Shown here one piece after another: positions 10,314-22,139 of a stretch of DNA of 64,000 nucleotides; the first letter of the stretch is position 1; each line of letters starts with the position of its first letter. This DNA is from Syngnathus acus (lineage: Eukaryota > Chordata > Actinopteri > Syngnathiformes > Syngnathidae): assembly GCF_901709675.1 (NCBI RefSeq), contig NC_051089.1:18970008-19034007 (forward strand), written 5' to 3'. The position numbers and the translations under genes are program-made. The notes beneath the pieces were generated by a model. That model saw only the letters and a list, made by a program, of their open reading frames with translations, did not search any database and had not been told where the DNA came from.

Positions 10314-11327
10314 CTACAGAAAAACAATGAAAGCATGAAATTAAATGAAAGCATCTAATATTAGATATTGGCTACACAACAACCTTAGGAATTATGATTA
10401 TGATTTGAAATTAGAGACAAGTAAAAACTGTTTATTCAAATATTATTGCATTTATTTTAAATGCGCAATTGGTAAAATGAAATACTTGCAATGTCTCTGT
10501 GTTTTTAACAGCCAGTACAGGATGGCCACCAGACCCCAACACAGATGTTTTCTTTCAATTTCCCCAGATAACTTCCCCATGCGAGGTGCAGCGCAGTTTC
10601 CTGAGATGTCATCTCAGAAGGCACAGTTTAATTGTCCTCGTCCAGAGGACACTGTTGTAGATATTTTTTTTTCAGTTCCGTCATTACCAGACAAAGTGTG
10701 GTCATTAATTCTCTGCCCTCTGTTGTCGACCGGAATGTCCTTGTTGCTGAGGGAACCAGACCCTACTTTATAAGCTTTCGGTACACTTGCAGTACCGTGA
10801 GCGTCAGAGGGAGCCATCTGAGAATGAGGAATGCAAAATGTATACGTCCTCCACGTCTTCTATGCACCCCAAGGCACAAGACATGGCACTTGCTCCCTAC
10901 ATCTATAATGTATCCTGCCAATGAGGTACCATCGGGACAGACCAGCTCACCAATTCCGTTGCGTCGTGTGTACATGATATGGTCGGTTGCATTTTATAAA
11001 CCATCTTAGAAGATCCATCATGTTCTTCTGCAGAATATGATGACCCTCCCTGTTCAACACGCCAATGGTGGAAGGTTTAATATGGTTAACGGTGACATTT
11101 TCCTCTTTAGGCTTAGTTGCCCCTCCCGCCTGACCTAGACCACAGACCTGCCCAGTGATACGCTGCCCTTGTGGGGGTCTTAGCGAAAGGTCTTTGGTCC
11201 TCGTCTCACGAAAAGGAAGTCCTCAAAAAACTCTGCTGTTTCATGTCCAGAGGTTGGGTTGTTTAACCCAGACCCTCAGCTCCTGACAGTGAACGGTAGA
11301 ACTGCTCTAAAATGAACATTTGACCTA
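10314..11327. other. Start of the giant intron; unassigned, with a minus-strand open stretch
   Basis: On the minus strand, from about 11220 to a stop at 10947, about 90 codons are open without a recognised domain (includes LLRWFIKCNRPYHVHTTQRN). An overlapping frame reads GELVCPDGTSLAGYIIDVGS. The wording looks protein-like and might be a decayed element, but I do not recognise it. No splice evidence ties it to the anoctamin gene. Confidence 0.35.
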
Positions 11328-12134
11328 CCGTTTTTTTCCATGTATAATGCGCCCCCATGTATAATACGCACCCTAAAAATGGCATGTCGATGCTGGAAAA
11401 AAGCCTGTACCCATGTATAATACGCACCCAAATTTTGACTCCTACTTAAGTCCGTAAACGTAAAATTATTTCAGAAAAAAGATCATCTTTGGGAACAACC
11501 GGATGTTATTCTGCCGGTCAGTATCACTGCGCATGCGCTAGCAAACTCAATAGCGAAGAAATGTTTCGGATTTGTGTAGGGTACATTGTGACAGCAAACG
11601 AGCAGGTGATCGAGCAAGCGTCTGATACGAGAGCATTGTGTTCGTATGGAGCGTGTTTGAAGTGAACAGCAGAGAAGAAAGGAACAAGGCAAAGTGTTGT
11701 GAAATAAAATATTACCTGTAATACGCATTTAGGTAGAGAACTGAACTCTCGCTCTTTATATAGCTGACGTGTCTTGCGCATCCGTTCTGCGCATCTGTAA
11801 TGGCGGCCTCCGTATGATATCCGGTTTGCGATGGAGATTAAAAAACAAACAATATTTGACAATAACACACCATCAAGGATTGCATCATCGCATCAAACGA
11901 TGTGTCGTCAATTATGAATTTTACTGACTAAGTGTGTTGGGCAGGATGGCTGAATGCGATGCGCGATTGACAACAAACAAGAAGAAAGGTGATTTCAAGT
12001 TTTATTTCGAGGGAGATTTTCTTAAAAAAAAAAATTAAAAAAAATAAAAGAATTGTACCCATGTATAATGCGCACCCCAGATTTTAGGACAATAAATTCG
12101 TTAAATTTTGCGCATTATACATGGAAAAAAACGG
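11328..12134. mobile_element. TA-flanked inverted-repeat element, CCATGTATAATGCGC family
   Basis: The left end is CCGTTTTTTTCCATGTATAA and the right end its inverse, both next to TA (11326-11327 and 12135-12136). The phrase ATGTATAATGCGCAC repeats just inside each end. No transposase is recognised. A second copy of this family is cut by the right window edge at 63957, in the opposite orientation. Confidence 0.85.
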
Positions 12135-12186
12135 TACTCGCTCTTTTGACTTCTTCTCTGGCTGCATCCATTTCTGGTTTTAATCT

Positions 12187-12960
12187 TTAAGGCAATTGGG
12201 TTTTTTTTGGTATAGCGTCGCCGTGTGTGGCAGCCTCCCACAGTGTTCTTCTCCTCTTTATTTCCTTCTTTTCTCCTTTTTCTTTCTTTCTATTTGTCCA
12301 TTCGGCAATACTGGTGCCTTCTACCGCACCTCGGCGGGTGCAGATCGCTTCAGATCGGATATTTTTTTTCCCTGGGTCCGGGATGGCTGCGCACATCGAT
12401 CGGGACCGGCGTGACTCTACGACGGCTTCCTGCTCATCCAGCCTGTGCTGACCGGGTCCCTCGCCTTGGCCTCGCATCCGCGACCCCCGTAGGGAGTCCT
12501 CCCTCGTGCTCGTCGGAACCAACGACCTTCGCCGTGCCAGCCCCATGATGACCATCTGCACCTGCCCCGACTGGGTGCCCAGGACGCTGCTCACACGTTT
12601 GCCTGTTTTGTGATGTTTTACCGATTCACAACCACGGTCCATTGGGCGCCGTTGAACTTGGCTGCCCTTACACCTGTTTATGCACCCCGTGGAGGCTATT
12701 TTGTGTGTGTTTGGGGTGTTCTTTGGTGTTGGGGGGGACGCTGGTTGGCCGCTGTTACTTTTTTTTCCTTTGTCTTGTTGCTTTGCTTTGATAGCTTTTA
12801 ACTTTCGCACTTACTGGCTTTCTTTGTGGCGCCATTGTGTGGCAGCCTTATAAGAGCCTATTGAGTTGCGCTCATGCCATCTGTGTGTCTTTTATATACC
12901 CGCTCTGTGGTATGAATACTGCTGGGGCCTGAATTTCCCCACCCCCGGGATCAATAAATG

Positions 12961-13006
<46 letters not shown>

Positions 13007-13008
13007 TG
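12187..13008 (+). repeat. Short non-LTR-like repeat with ATCA tail
   Basis: A pyrimidine-rich 5' part leads to GGGATCAATAAATGTTCAATCA and an (ATCA)n tail at about 12965-13008. That tail form is typical of fish non-LTR elements. No reverse transcriptase is present, so this is a 5'/3'-end-only copy or a SINE. Open frames on either strand here look incidental. Confidence 0.55.
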
Positions 13009-13089
13009 TTGAATTCTCTTGGCGCCTCTCCTAGCTCAATATTAGGTTCAAGGAACCGCTGACCATACATAACTTCAATGACGTATTTT

Positions 13090-13440
13090 GCTTAAATAGC
13101 TTCCTTCACACTTCTGTAGTTACAGGACTCTTCATAGGCCATTGCTTCACAGGCTACACGGGCCTTTCCAGTGAAATACGGAATCTACCTCATTTCCCAG
13201 TCCATCTTTGGCCATTGGTAGACGCTCAAAAGTGATGAGGTACTGCTCGAGGTCATCACCATCTTTCAACCTGGTAATAGTTGACTGTGCCCAGATTCTT
13301 TCCATGTGTTCCCGAAGCATATGAAACACAGGCACTTGTTCGGCCTAATGCTGAGGTGGAGGGTTAGTGGGAAGTTGGAACTCCACCCTCAGCCTCTGAG
13401 CTCCACTAAGACGGTTGACCTGCACCTGCATTTTGCCTCT
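13090..13440 (-). pseudogene. Gag-like relic of an LTR retrotransposon
   Basis: The minus-strand reading includes LKDGDDLEQYLITFERLPMA and, after a frame change, FHWKGPCSL. This resembles the fish Ty3/Gypsy gag pattern (KL.DGDDIE.YL.TFER.A). Only a small gag segment remains, with stops. No LTR or pol belongs to it nearby. Confidence 0.55.
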
Positions 13441-13639
13441 GTGCCTCGATGTTCAATGGTATAATTTGAAACCGCAGACACTTTCACCTGGTCTGCACTC
13501 ACACGGCCATGCTTCCATGCATGTGCTGCACCAATCACTCTTTTTCAGTGATGGAGGGGAAACAGCTGCCTCACAGATATGACTGTTTTTTTCAAGGGGC
13601 AATTAACTCAAAGTAAGGATTATTTTACCAAGGGTGACC

Positions 13640-13990
13640 AAATCTGTGTTTTTTGAATGTCGGAGGAAACTGGAGCACCCAAAAGAAACCCATGCAGGCA
13701 TGGGGAGAACAGGCAAACTCCACACAGGAAGGCCAGAGTCGGAATTGAACATTGCACCTCTGAACAGTGAGGTGTACGTGCATTCATACAAGTACAAGTG
13801 CATACATACGTACAAGTCTGCTTTAGTGTCCTACCAATATTCAACATTCATTCATTTATCATCTGAACTGCTTATCCTCACAAGGGTCGCAGGTGTGCTG
13901 GAGCCTATCCCAGCTTACTGTGGGCAAAAGGTGGACGAAACCCTGAACTGGACGCCAGCCAAGTCACAGGGCAGACATGAACAACAATTC
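13640..13990. repeat. Dispersed fish repeat (GGAGCCTATCCCAGC family)
   Basis: It contains GGAGGAAACTGGAGCACCC, GGGAGAACAGGCAAACTCC and GGTGTGCTGGAGCCTATCCC, phrases of a very common fish interspersed repeat. Further copies are at 43345-43628 and 57985-58190. I could not assign its class. Confidence 0.65.
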
Positions 13991-14405
13991 ATACCGTAAT
14001 CCACACCGTCACTGAGTGGGAACCGTTCGCACGCTTCTCGCACACAAGTCTGGCGCGTACGCATACACGATCAGTGGCTATTTGGAACACATTTTCTGTA
14101 TTTGAAATCCTATTTAGACGATTAAATGCAGACTGATTTAAGTATTGATAGAATCAATAGTAATGTGAGTATCGGCATTGCATTGATACCAAACCGCTAG
14201 TATCAATCATTTATATTTGTTTCTATGATTTCAGTTATTTTCGAATAATTATTGCGTACAATGACAGACATTTCAGGTTAACAGTAAAATTATTCTTTGT
14301 TTGAGCTTTTCTACCAGCTAGCTGTTGTCAAGTGGCATGGTGGTACGGATGGTGCATTAAATGTGTATTGGATTTGGCCCAGAAAAATTGGCAATTGGCA
14401 ATTAG
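13991..14405. other. Unassigned intron sequence
   Basis: AT-rich. No coding or repeat feature was recognised. Confidence 0.4.
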
Positions 14406-14662
14406 TGGCTCGGGCATCTCATCAGAATGCCTCCTGGACGCCTCCCTAGAGAGGTGTTCCAGGCATGTCCCACCGGTAGGAGACCCCGTGGACGACCCAG
14501 GACGCGCAGGAGAGACTATGTCTCTCAGCTGGCCTGGGAACGCCTTGGGATCCCCCGGGATGAGCTGGATGAAGTGGCTGGGGAGAGGGAAGTCTGGGAG
14601 TCCCTCCTAAAGCTGTTGCCCCCGCGACCCGACCCCGGATAAGCGGAAGATGGATGGATGGA
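14406..14662 (+). mobile_element. 3' fragment of I/Nimb-like LINE
   Basis: It codes for MPPGRLPREVFQACPTGRRP and later LPPRPDPG, then CCGGATAAGCGGAAGA and a GATG tail. It is closely similar to 2810-3045. The 5' truncation is typical of target-primed reverse transcription. Confidence 0.9.
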
Positions 14663-14781
14663 AATTGGCAATCCTAAACATGTAGTCATTCCAAATTTCA
14701 CCAGGAGATGGTGTTAAAGCTTGACATAGGGGTGACCTGATGGGAACTAGAGATCAATCGTTAAATTGTTAGTGACTAGAG

Positions 14782-15407
14782 CAGCGGTGGTCAACCCGCG
14801 GCTCGTGAGCCGCATGCGGCTCTTTGGCTGGTTTCATGCGGCTCTTCAGGAGATTTCACATGACAAGCGTCAAAATGCTTGGCTGGCGCTGCCATTTATT
14901 CCCCCTAGGTGGCGCGCTGACCAGTTGAATCGGTTTGAGTTGAAAAGAAGAAGAAGAATGACTTACTCTAAATGATGACAAATGCGCACGATCATTTGAG
15001 TTGTAAATAATTTGTTTCAAGTTCGCTCTCAAAATGGCAGGGAAAAAAAGCACAGCCAAACGAAAATATGAAGAAGAACACAGGACGTTTTTAACAGAGT
15101 GGGAGAGTTTATATTTTTTGTTGAACGTAATGGCAAGCCATTCTGCCTTATATGTCAGGCATCATTAGCGCATTTCAAAGCTTCAAATCTTCAGCGTCAC
15201 TTCAGCTCAGTCCATCCTAATATCGACCAGGAATTTCCAAAAGGGACTGAACTTCGCAAGCACAGGTTGGTCACTTTGAAAAGTCAGTCAGAAAAGCAGA
15301 TGCAGTTTTTCCAAAACTGGGGGGGGGGGGGGGGGGAATGATGTGGCTCTTTGCGATGACACAGTAAAAAATGTGGCTCTTAGTCTCTGACTGGTTGGCC
15401 ACCCTTG
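14782..15407 (+). mobile_element. hAT element (CGGCTCGTGAGCCGCATGCGG family) with exact TSD
   Basis: Starts CAGCGGTGGTCAACCCGCGG and ends TTGGCCACCCTTG, with perfect duplication GACTAGAG at 14774-14781 and 15408-15415. It keeps the start of a hAT transposase (MAGKKSTAKRKYEEEHRTFL, then FCLICQASLAHFKASN) and has lost the rest. A related, longer copy is at 31740-32816. Confidence 0.92.
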
Positions 15408-16231
15408 GACTAGAGAAACACGACCTGTTCTGAATTACGTATAGCAACACACAATTTTGGATTACTATTTTTGGTACTTTGCTTCGCTTTGCTTAATATA
15501 ATCTGTAACAGCTTGAGCAATATCATTATATACGTATGTTAAAGTTAGAAGTACCCATAATCGGTTATGATTATGTGTTAAGTTGACTATTGTGAAAACA
15601 TGTTTTATTATTGTTGCAATGTTTAATCAATACTTAACATGTATTTAACATTGATGTTCTATTTTACACATGAATGTATGAAGTTGAGCAAAGACAACAA
15701 GGGTTAATAGTGATACTATTTGGTGGAAGACTGCGATGACGCATGAGCCTGACCCAGAGGTCACCTCAAGGCCGGGCAGGATGCAGCTGCAGTCTATTTT
15801 AGAATCAGTCATGGAAAAACATAGGTATATGACCTAATGGGAAAGCACCGTGACCTAGCTGGTGTAGAACCCACGTGCAGAAAAGGGTATAAAAAGGTCG
15901 TCCTGACACAGAGCAGGGCTCTTCCTCGTCAGTGCTTTGTCACTGCATGCTGCTCGCGAGCAAAGAATGCCGTTTAAACGAAGATGAATTTCTAGTGTCT
16001 TCAAATTGGACTTTGTCAAATTTTAAGCTTCGAGATAGGCAAGGGGAAAGCTGCTCCTGTGGCAGCAAGAGGGAGACGCCATATTAGGGCGTTGGCTTTC
16101 TCCTCAAGGCCGACCTATCTTTTTAAACAAAATTCAGATTTTTGGAACAAGGCGAATTAATCCCTCGACTTATTCCACCAAATAGCATTTTATACCTTTT
16201 GTCTCGTTTCCCTCTTTTAACTATTTTTGAG
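15408..16231 (+). promoter_or_regulatory. Possible solo LTR / promoter-like region
   Basis: At 15888 GGGTATAAAAAGG is an LTR-style TATA box, followed by a GC-richer stretch with CACAGAGCAGGGCTCTTCC. This resembles the U3-R region of a retroelement LTR. I could not define matching ends or a TSD, so boundaries and identity are uncertain. Confidence 0.3.
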
Positions 16232-16262
16232 TTTGATTGATTGATTGATTGATTGATTGATA
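16232..16262. repeat. (GATT)n microsatellite
   Basis: About seven GATT units, followed by TATCTTTATTTTGAACATCC. This looks like the reversed 3' tail of a non-LTR element. Confidence 0.85.
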
Positions 16263-17239
16263 TCTTTATTTTGAACATCCAAAACAAAAAAGAAAAGTTT
16301 TACAATCAAGAGAACTTTGATACTGAATAATTTTGCTTTATTGAGATTGGTGAGTGGAATTATTGTTGTTTGTTCTAACATTTGAGAATTGTAATATTTT
16401 CTTACTTATTCATTACATTTCTACTTTATAATCATTTAATTTTGATTAATGATTATTTTGATGTTTAGAGCTCAAAATGAACCGTTCAGTTCTTTTTAAA
16501 GTAAAGACAGTTTTTATCTTTAACATCAGGAATTGTCAGATCTGGTTCGAAATAGTTAACTTAAGGTCAATTCGTGCCGGAGCGTGCTAGTGTAAAGTAA
16601 CGAATCCTCACGGTCTTAACAAAGACGGCTTCACTTATGCGAGATTTTACAAGTGCAATTGATCCACAGGCAGAGAGCCGTTGTCATTCTGACACCGCGT
16701 CTCGTCACTTGGCATGAGCCTCGGGATGACTTTAGAGGGATTGGCGTCCTAAAAAGATTCAATTGATTCCTTCGGAATTAATTTCTTAAAGGCAGTTAGA
16801 GCTCGGACGAGTCTCTTCCGACCCCGGCTTACTGAACTCTCGTCTTCCCATGAGAGCAGCGTTGGAGCGCGTGGGGACAAAGGAGTGCCGGTCACTTACG
16901 TTTGATAAGTGTGGATTTGACACTGTTTATTAATGTGGCATAACATAAAATATACAGTTTGAATGAGAACAACATGACGTTAACTGCAAGTAAACAACCT
17001 ACAAACAAAGTACGCAGTTTTTCCTCATGTTCTCTCTGATTGGCAGCACAAGGCCAGTGGAAAGGAAACCAAAACAATGGCAAATAAGCCTAATTTACCA
17101 TTGTTTTGGTTGGTTCTGACCACCTTATAGAACAAATCAAATAAAAACAAGCTTGGAGAAGGTGCATGGACTAAAGGAATTTAAGTGAGGCAGACAAAGA
17201 ATATGCAAATTACTACTATTACTGTTTCTGATGAAGATA
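16263..17239. other. Unassigned intron sequence
   Basis: About 1 kb. No gene, RNA or repeat family was recognised. A region at 16540-16880 is less AT-rich than its surroundings. Confidence 0.4.
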
Positions 17240-17556
17240 CTATGGCTCAGTGGCCTAGTGGTAGAGTGTCCGCCCTGAGACTGGAAGGTTGTGGGTTCAA
17301 ACCCCGGCCGGGTCATACCAAAGACTATAAAAATGGGACCGATTGCCTCCCTGCTTGGCACTCAGCATTAAGGGTTGGAATTGGGCGGTTAGATCACCAA
17401 CTGATTCCCGAGCGCGGCACCGCTGCTGCTCACTGCTCCCCTCTCCCCCAGGGGATGGATTAAAATCACACGGGGATGGGTTAAATGCAGAGGACAAATT
17501 TCACCACACCCAGGTGTGTGTGTGACGATCATTGGGACTTTAATCTTTAATCTTAA
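17240..17556 (+). repeat. tRNA-derived SINE, full copy
   Basis: The head is tRNA-like with a pol III A box (TGGCCTAGTGG, 17251-17261) and B box (GGTTCAAACCC, 17294-17304). A conserved body follows (CACTGCTCCCCTCTCCCCC) and a tail CCAATGATCGTCAC-type sequence ending in CTTTAATCTTTAATCTT. Two minus-strand copies are at 36469-36954. Confidence 0.9.
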
Positions 17557-18515
17557 TGATTAAGAAATAAACGAGAATGTTTAATTTGTAAAAAAGATGT
17601 AATTCAAAAGGACAACAAATTTAAAATAGCCTTTTTTTAAACCTTAAAGTACTTGGTATTGGTATCGCCGATACGGAAACCAGTACTTGGTGTCGATTGA
17701 ATTCGGGTATCGCGCGGCTTTAACAGAAAGTATGAAGGATTCAATTTTAAATAAGTTGCAAACATGTTTTTAAACTAGCACATACTAATAAAAACATATT
17801 TTAAAACTTGATAAACTTGAATATATTTGAATTGCAAATTTGTATTTCACACATAGTAAAAGTTTATTTTGCTTGATTTTTATACTAATTTCTATCGATG
17901 ATAAAAAATATAAAGCAATGCTGATTTTCATCAGTAAACTTTCTGTATTTTTAAAATTCATTCGTACTTTTAGCATTTTCAAGGTACTTCAGTGACCAAT
18001 GTCTTTCTATTATTAATGGTAAAATTATTACAATTTTGGTTCATAAGAACTTTATAGCTATGCCCTTCTGTCAAACAGGCCCATAATAAAAAGCATTCTT
18101 CCACATCACATGTAATATTGGCCTGGTGTCATGTTCTAGACTGAAATAAATGCTAAAAGACATGATTACTATAGCGTAGTTAAGCTTGCAATAAATGTGT
18201 CTGGTTCTGTGTACAAAATAAATTTAGTCAGCAGAACAATGATGTTTTCTGAAAAAGGCAAAGACCACTTTGGTTGCCATGCGATGGCCGTGAGAAAAGT
18301 ACGAAAACGAATGAAAGTTTATTGCCACGTTTGCAGTAGGATTGAGGACCCAAGTGCAGGGAAGCAAACAGGAATGCAGTAAGGGGTAAAAGAGAAACAA
18401 AAACGCAAAACAAAATAAGTTCCAAAAGCAGAAGGGCCAGAGTTACAAAGTAAAATTTCGGAAAATTGCTGAGCTGGGTGGGAACATTCATTGATAAAAA
18501 ACAACACAACGTGAC
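17557..18515. other. Unassigned AT-rich intron sequence
   Basis: Very AT-rich to about 18300. From 18300 to 18465 the minus strand reads like a Gypsy LTR end (AATAAACTTTCATTCG), but no partner was found. Confidence 0.4.
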
Positions 18516-18525
18516 TGGGACAAGA

Positions 18526-19201
18526 ATGGAGCGAGGTTCACCACTTTGTCCACAACTGCGTGAGAAAATAGTTGAACAGTTTAAGAACAACATTTCTCAA
18601 AGCAAAATTGCAAGGAATTTAGGGATTTCAACATCTACGGTCCATAATATCATCAAAAGGTTCAGAGAATCTGGTGAAATCACTGCATGTAAGCGTCACG
18701 GCCAGAAACCAAGACTGAATGACCGTGACCTTCGATCCCTCAGACGGCACTGCCTTAAAAACCGACTTGAGTGTGTAAAGGATATCACCAAATGGGCTCA
18801 GGAAAACTTCAGAAAACCACTGTCAGTAAATACATTTCGTCACTACATCAGTAAGTGCGGGTTAAAACTCTACCATGCAGAGCAAAAGCCGTTTATGAAC
18901 AACATCCAGAAACACCGCCGGGTTCTCTGGGCCCGAGCTCATGTAAAATGGACTAATGCACAATGGAAAAATGTTTTGTGGTCTGATGAGTCCACTTTTC
19001 AAATTGTTTTTGGAAACACTGGACGTCGTGTCCTCTGGCCCAAAGAGGAAGCGGACCATCCGGACTGTTATCAACGCAAAGTTCAAAAGCCAGCATCTGT
19101 GATGGTATGGGAGTGCATTAGTTCCCATGGCATGGGTGACTTACATTTCTGTGAAGGGAACATAAATGCTGAAAGGTACATACAGATTTTGGAGCAACAT
19201 A
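18526..19201 (+). pseudogene. Tc1-like transposase (copy A), interrupted
   Basis: Starts MERGSPLCPQLREKIVEQFK with paired helix-turn-helix wording (SKIARNLGISTSTVHNIIKR). It continues through VLWSDESTFQIVF, the first catalytic Asp, to EGNINAERYIQILEQH. There it is cut at a TA by another Tc1 element. It resumes at 20832 with ATGCTGCCATCCAAGCAACA (MLPSKQ), the expected next residues, and is lost after about 20858. The second Asp and the Glu of the DD34E triad are missing. Confidence 0.92.
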
Positions 19202-19504
19202 CAGGACTATCTAAGAAAATTAGAATATTGTGATGAAGTTCTTTATTTTCTGACATGCAATTAAAAAAACAAAAATGTCATACATTCTGGATTCATTACA
19301 ACTCAACTGATATATTGAAAGCCTTTTATTATTTTAATATTGCTGATTATGGCATACAGCTTAAGAAAACTCGAATATCCTATCTCAAAATATTAGAATA
19401 TCATGAAAAAGTATACGAGTAGGATATTCAACTAATCACTTGAATCATCTAACTCCTGAGCCTTGAAAAACACTCAGCTTGGTTCAGTAAACTAAATCTC
19501 AAGT

Positions 19505-20554
19505 ATGGGGAAGACTGCTGATCTGACTGCTGTCCAGAGGACCATCATTGACACCCTCCATCAGGAGGGTAAGACACGAAAACAAATTTCTCAAAGAGCA
19601 AGCTGTGTTGTTTGTCTGTGGACCAATTGGGTGTAATATGTCTTGTCACCGTGGAATAGTAGGAACCGCAATTTCGATCTCTTTGTATGTCTTGACATGT
19701 GAAGAAATTGACAATAAAGCAGACTTTGACTTTGAGATGACCGCAGCCTTAACAGCATTGTGAAGAAGAGTCGCTTCCAGAATTTGGGGGAGCTTCAAAG
19801 ACAGTGGACTGAAGCTGGAGTCCAGGTATCAAAAGCCACTGTTCACAAACGTGCCCGGGAAATGGGCTACAATAGCCATATTCTCATGGTCAAGCCACTT
19901 CTGAACTCAAGACAATGGAAGAAGCGTCTGACTTGGGCTATGGAAAAGAAGCACTGGACAGTTGCAGAGTGGTCCAAAGTCCTCTTTTCAAACAAAAGCA
20001 AATTTTGTATTTCCTTTGGAGGTCAAGGCACCAGAGTCTGGAGAAAGACTGGAGAGGAGTAAAATCCAAGTTGCTTGAAATCTAGTGTGAAGTTCCCACA
20101 GTCAGTGATGGTTTGGGGAGCCATGTCAGCTGCTGGTGTTGGTCCACTGTGTTTCAGCAAGTCCAGAGTAAATGCAGCTGTGTACCAAGAGATTTTAGAG
20201 CACTACATGCTTCCGTGTGTTGAAAAGCTCTATGGAGATGATGATTTCATTTTCCAGCATGATCTGGCACCTGCCCACAGTGCCAAAACCACCAGTAAAT
20301 GGTGTACTGACCATGGCATTACTGTCCTCTATTGGCCTGCCAATTCCCCTGACCTGAACCCCATAGAGAATTTGTGGGGTATTGTGAAGAAGAAGCTGAA
20401 AGACACCAGACCCAACAATGCAAATGAGCTAAAGGCCGCTATTGAAGCATCCTGGGCATCCATAACACCTCAGCAATGCCACAGGCTGATTGCCTCCATG
20501 CCACGCCGCATTGATGCAGTAATCCGTGCAAAAGGATTCCCAACCAAGTACTGA
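19505..20554 (+). pseudogene. Tc1-like transposase (copy B), broken
   Basis: Starts MGKTADLTAVQRTIIDTLHQ and is soon interrupted by a 3' LINE fragment (about 19610-19735). It resumes with SLNSIVKKSRFQNLGELQRQ. The catalytic core is present except that the first Asp region reads LFSNKSKF where Tc1 enzymes have SDESKF. The second Asp (FQHDLAPAHSAK) and the Glu (DLNPIENLW) are kept, spaced as DD34E. A stop also occurs after WRKTGEE near 20060. The copy is inactive by insertion, stop and loss of a catalytic residue. Confidence 0.92.
19610..19735 (+). mobile_element. Short Rex1-like LINE 3' end inside Tc1 copy B
   Basis: TGTCTTGTCACCGTGGAATA through AATAAAGCAGACTTTGACTT matches, in reverse, the 3' end of the LINE at 24977. 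It is a severely 5'-truncated insertion in the transposase gene. Confidence 0.8.
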
Positions 20555-20858
20555 GTGCATTAAGGGACATTTTCAAATGTTTGATTTTGCTTTGCTGTTA
20601 TAAATCTTTTTTTTTACTTGGTCTGAGGAAATATTCTAATATTTTGAGATAGGATTTTTGAGTTTTCTTAAGACGTAAGCCATAATCAGCAATATTAAAC
20701 TAATAAAAGGCTTGCAATATTTCAGTTGATTTTTAATGAGTCCAGAATGTATGACATTTTTATTTTTTTAATTGCACTTCAGAAAATAAAGAACTTTATC
20801 ACGATATTCTAATTTTCTGAGACAGTCCTTAATGCTGCCATCCAAGCAACATCTTTTT

Positions 20859-21390
20859 CATTAGAAAAACGCCTTTTTTAGGCATTTCATTTGCACATTT
20901 TTGTCCCATCGCGCAACTGCAGCGCATCGCCGAATCCGCAACTGTAGCGCGCCGCCGACCGCGCAACTGCACCGCGCTGGTCGCATTATTGTGACAGAGC
21001 CGTCGCTGAAATTTAGAAAATATTTTTAAAGTCCTGATGTACTTTCCAAAATTTAAGTGGACCTCAGTGTGCAGGGAGCTTAATTTGGTCCGATCGCGCA
21101 ACCGCAGCGCGCCAGGCGCTCACTGTCGCATTGCTTAAAGAGCCTCTTTGTGTTTTAGGATTGCTTTACTGCTCCCACTTGCTTTCTTTGCAGGCATGAT
21201 TAGGGGTTAATACAATCCTCAAAGTAACGAAAATACAATAACGAACGGAGTCAGTCGGCATCCGGGCCGCGTGGTCGCGTTTTCTCGGGCCCTTTTGGCT
21301 CATCTCGCGAGGTTCGACCTCCAAATTTTGTTCAACAACCGAAGCAAAAGAATCTCGAACCAGGACGTTCGAAAACTGTATTTGACTGTA
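20859..21390 (-). repeat. Tigger-like inverted-repeat element, truncated copy
   Basis: It shares CGCAACTGCAGCGCATCGCC, AGTCCTGATGTACTTTCCAA and a final GACGTTCGAAAACTG with complete copies at 47779 and 62102. The left end is missing at the junction with Tc1 copy A. Confidence 0.8.
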
Positions 21391-21685
21391 TGTGTTTAGA
21401 ACTCTTTTATTATTATAACAATTCCTTTATAACAAGGTACAATAACAACACTGTAATTATGTTTTTAGAACTCATTATTAAAACAACTTTTTTATAACAA
21501 GGTACAAGTGTACGTACTGCAATTGTGTGGGCACTCCTTGCCTTCTGCTGGCGTGTGGGCAACTTTCGAGCCATAATTCCTCAATTTAAAATTTTTGTTT
21601 GGAATTTTAAAATGTTTTTGGGGGGGGAAATTCCGCAATGTACTGAAGCCGCGACAAATGAACCACGATGTAGGGATTACTGTAA
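21391..21685 (-). repeat. Fragment of the CAGTAATCCCTCGC repeat family
   Basis: It matches inverted parts of the element starting at 58826 (AAGGTACAAGTGTACG, CTTCTGCTGGCGTGTGGGC, ATAATTCCTCAATTTA). It ends in GTAGGGATTACTGTA. Confidence 0.75.
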
Positions 21686-22139
21686 ATAAAAACAAACTGA
21701 CGAGACAACAAGGAACACCTGGACAAAACACAATGGGTTGGAGGGAGCTGATTGGGTAACACGAGTGATTAGGAAAACGAGTGCTAATGTACACAACAAC
21801 CTAAGGAGAAAGACGCACAAAGGACACAGAGCGAAATCATTAAACGAAATTCCATATCATAAACCAAATCGTCTTAGCCTAGCAAGCCAGACCCAATGCT
21901 GTACCAGTGACTTGGTCTGGTAGGTAGTTCCATCAAGCGCAATTCTCTGGTGGGGCAAACCTGAACAAACAAAGTTTGAAGGAACTAATCAGCAAAAAGA
22001 AAAATCCAAGTCTTTTTTAAAAATAAATATGCTGTCAGATGCTGGGATTTTAATGATGTGATTCAGATTAGTTAAATCTTATCATCTGGTTCTTTGAACT
22101 CTAGTGTGTCTTATTCATTATTTAATTTAATTTAATGCT
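21686..22139. other. Unassigned intron sequence
   Basis: No gene or named repeat recognised. TTAGCCTAGCAAGCCAGACC near 21880 recurs inverted near 39580 (GGTCTGGCTTGCCAGGCTAA), possibly ends of an unrecognised repeat. Confidence 0.35.

Larger units (their letters stand above)
19202..20829 (+). mobile_element. Tc1-like transposon (copy B), inserted in copy A
   Basis: Inverted ends of about 200 bp (CAGGACTATCTAAGAAAATT at left, AATTTTCTGAGACAGTCCT at right) flank a transposase. TA is present on both sides (19200-19201 and 20830-20831). The last base of the right end is lost. The same body phrases (TGTCATACATTCTGGATTCA and inverse) occur in both ends. Confidence 0.93.

Noticed and set aside
12187-12810. 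207-codon minus-strand frame as a gene
   Set aside because: Lys/Arg-rich antisense of a pyrimidine-rich repeat; no domain and no splice support.
17240-17310. tRNA gene
   Set aside because: The A and B boxes are good, but the sequence continues into a SINE body found again at 36469-36954, and the cloverleaf is not completed; it is a SINE head.
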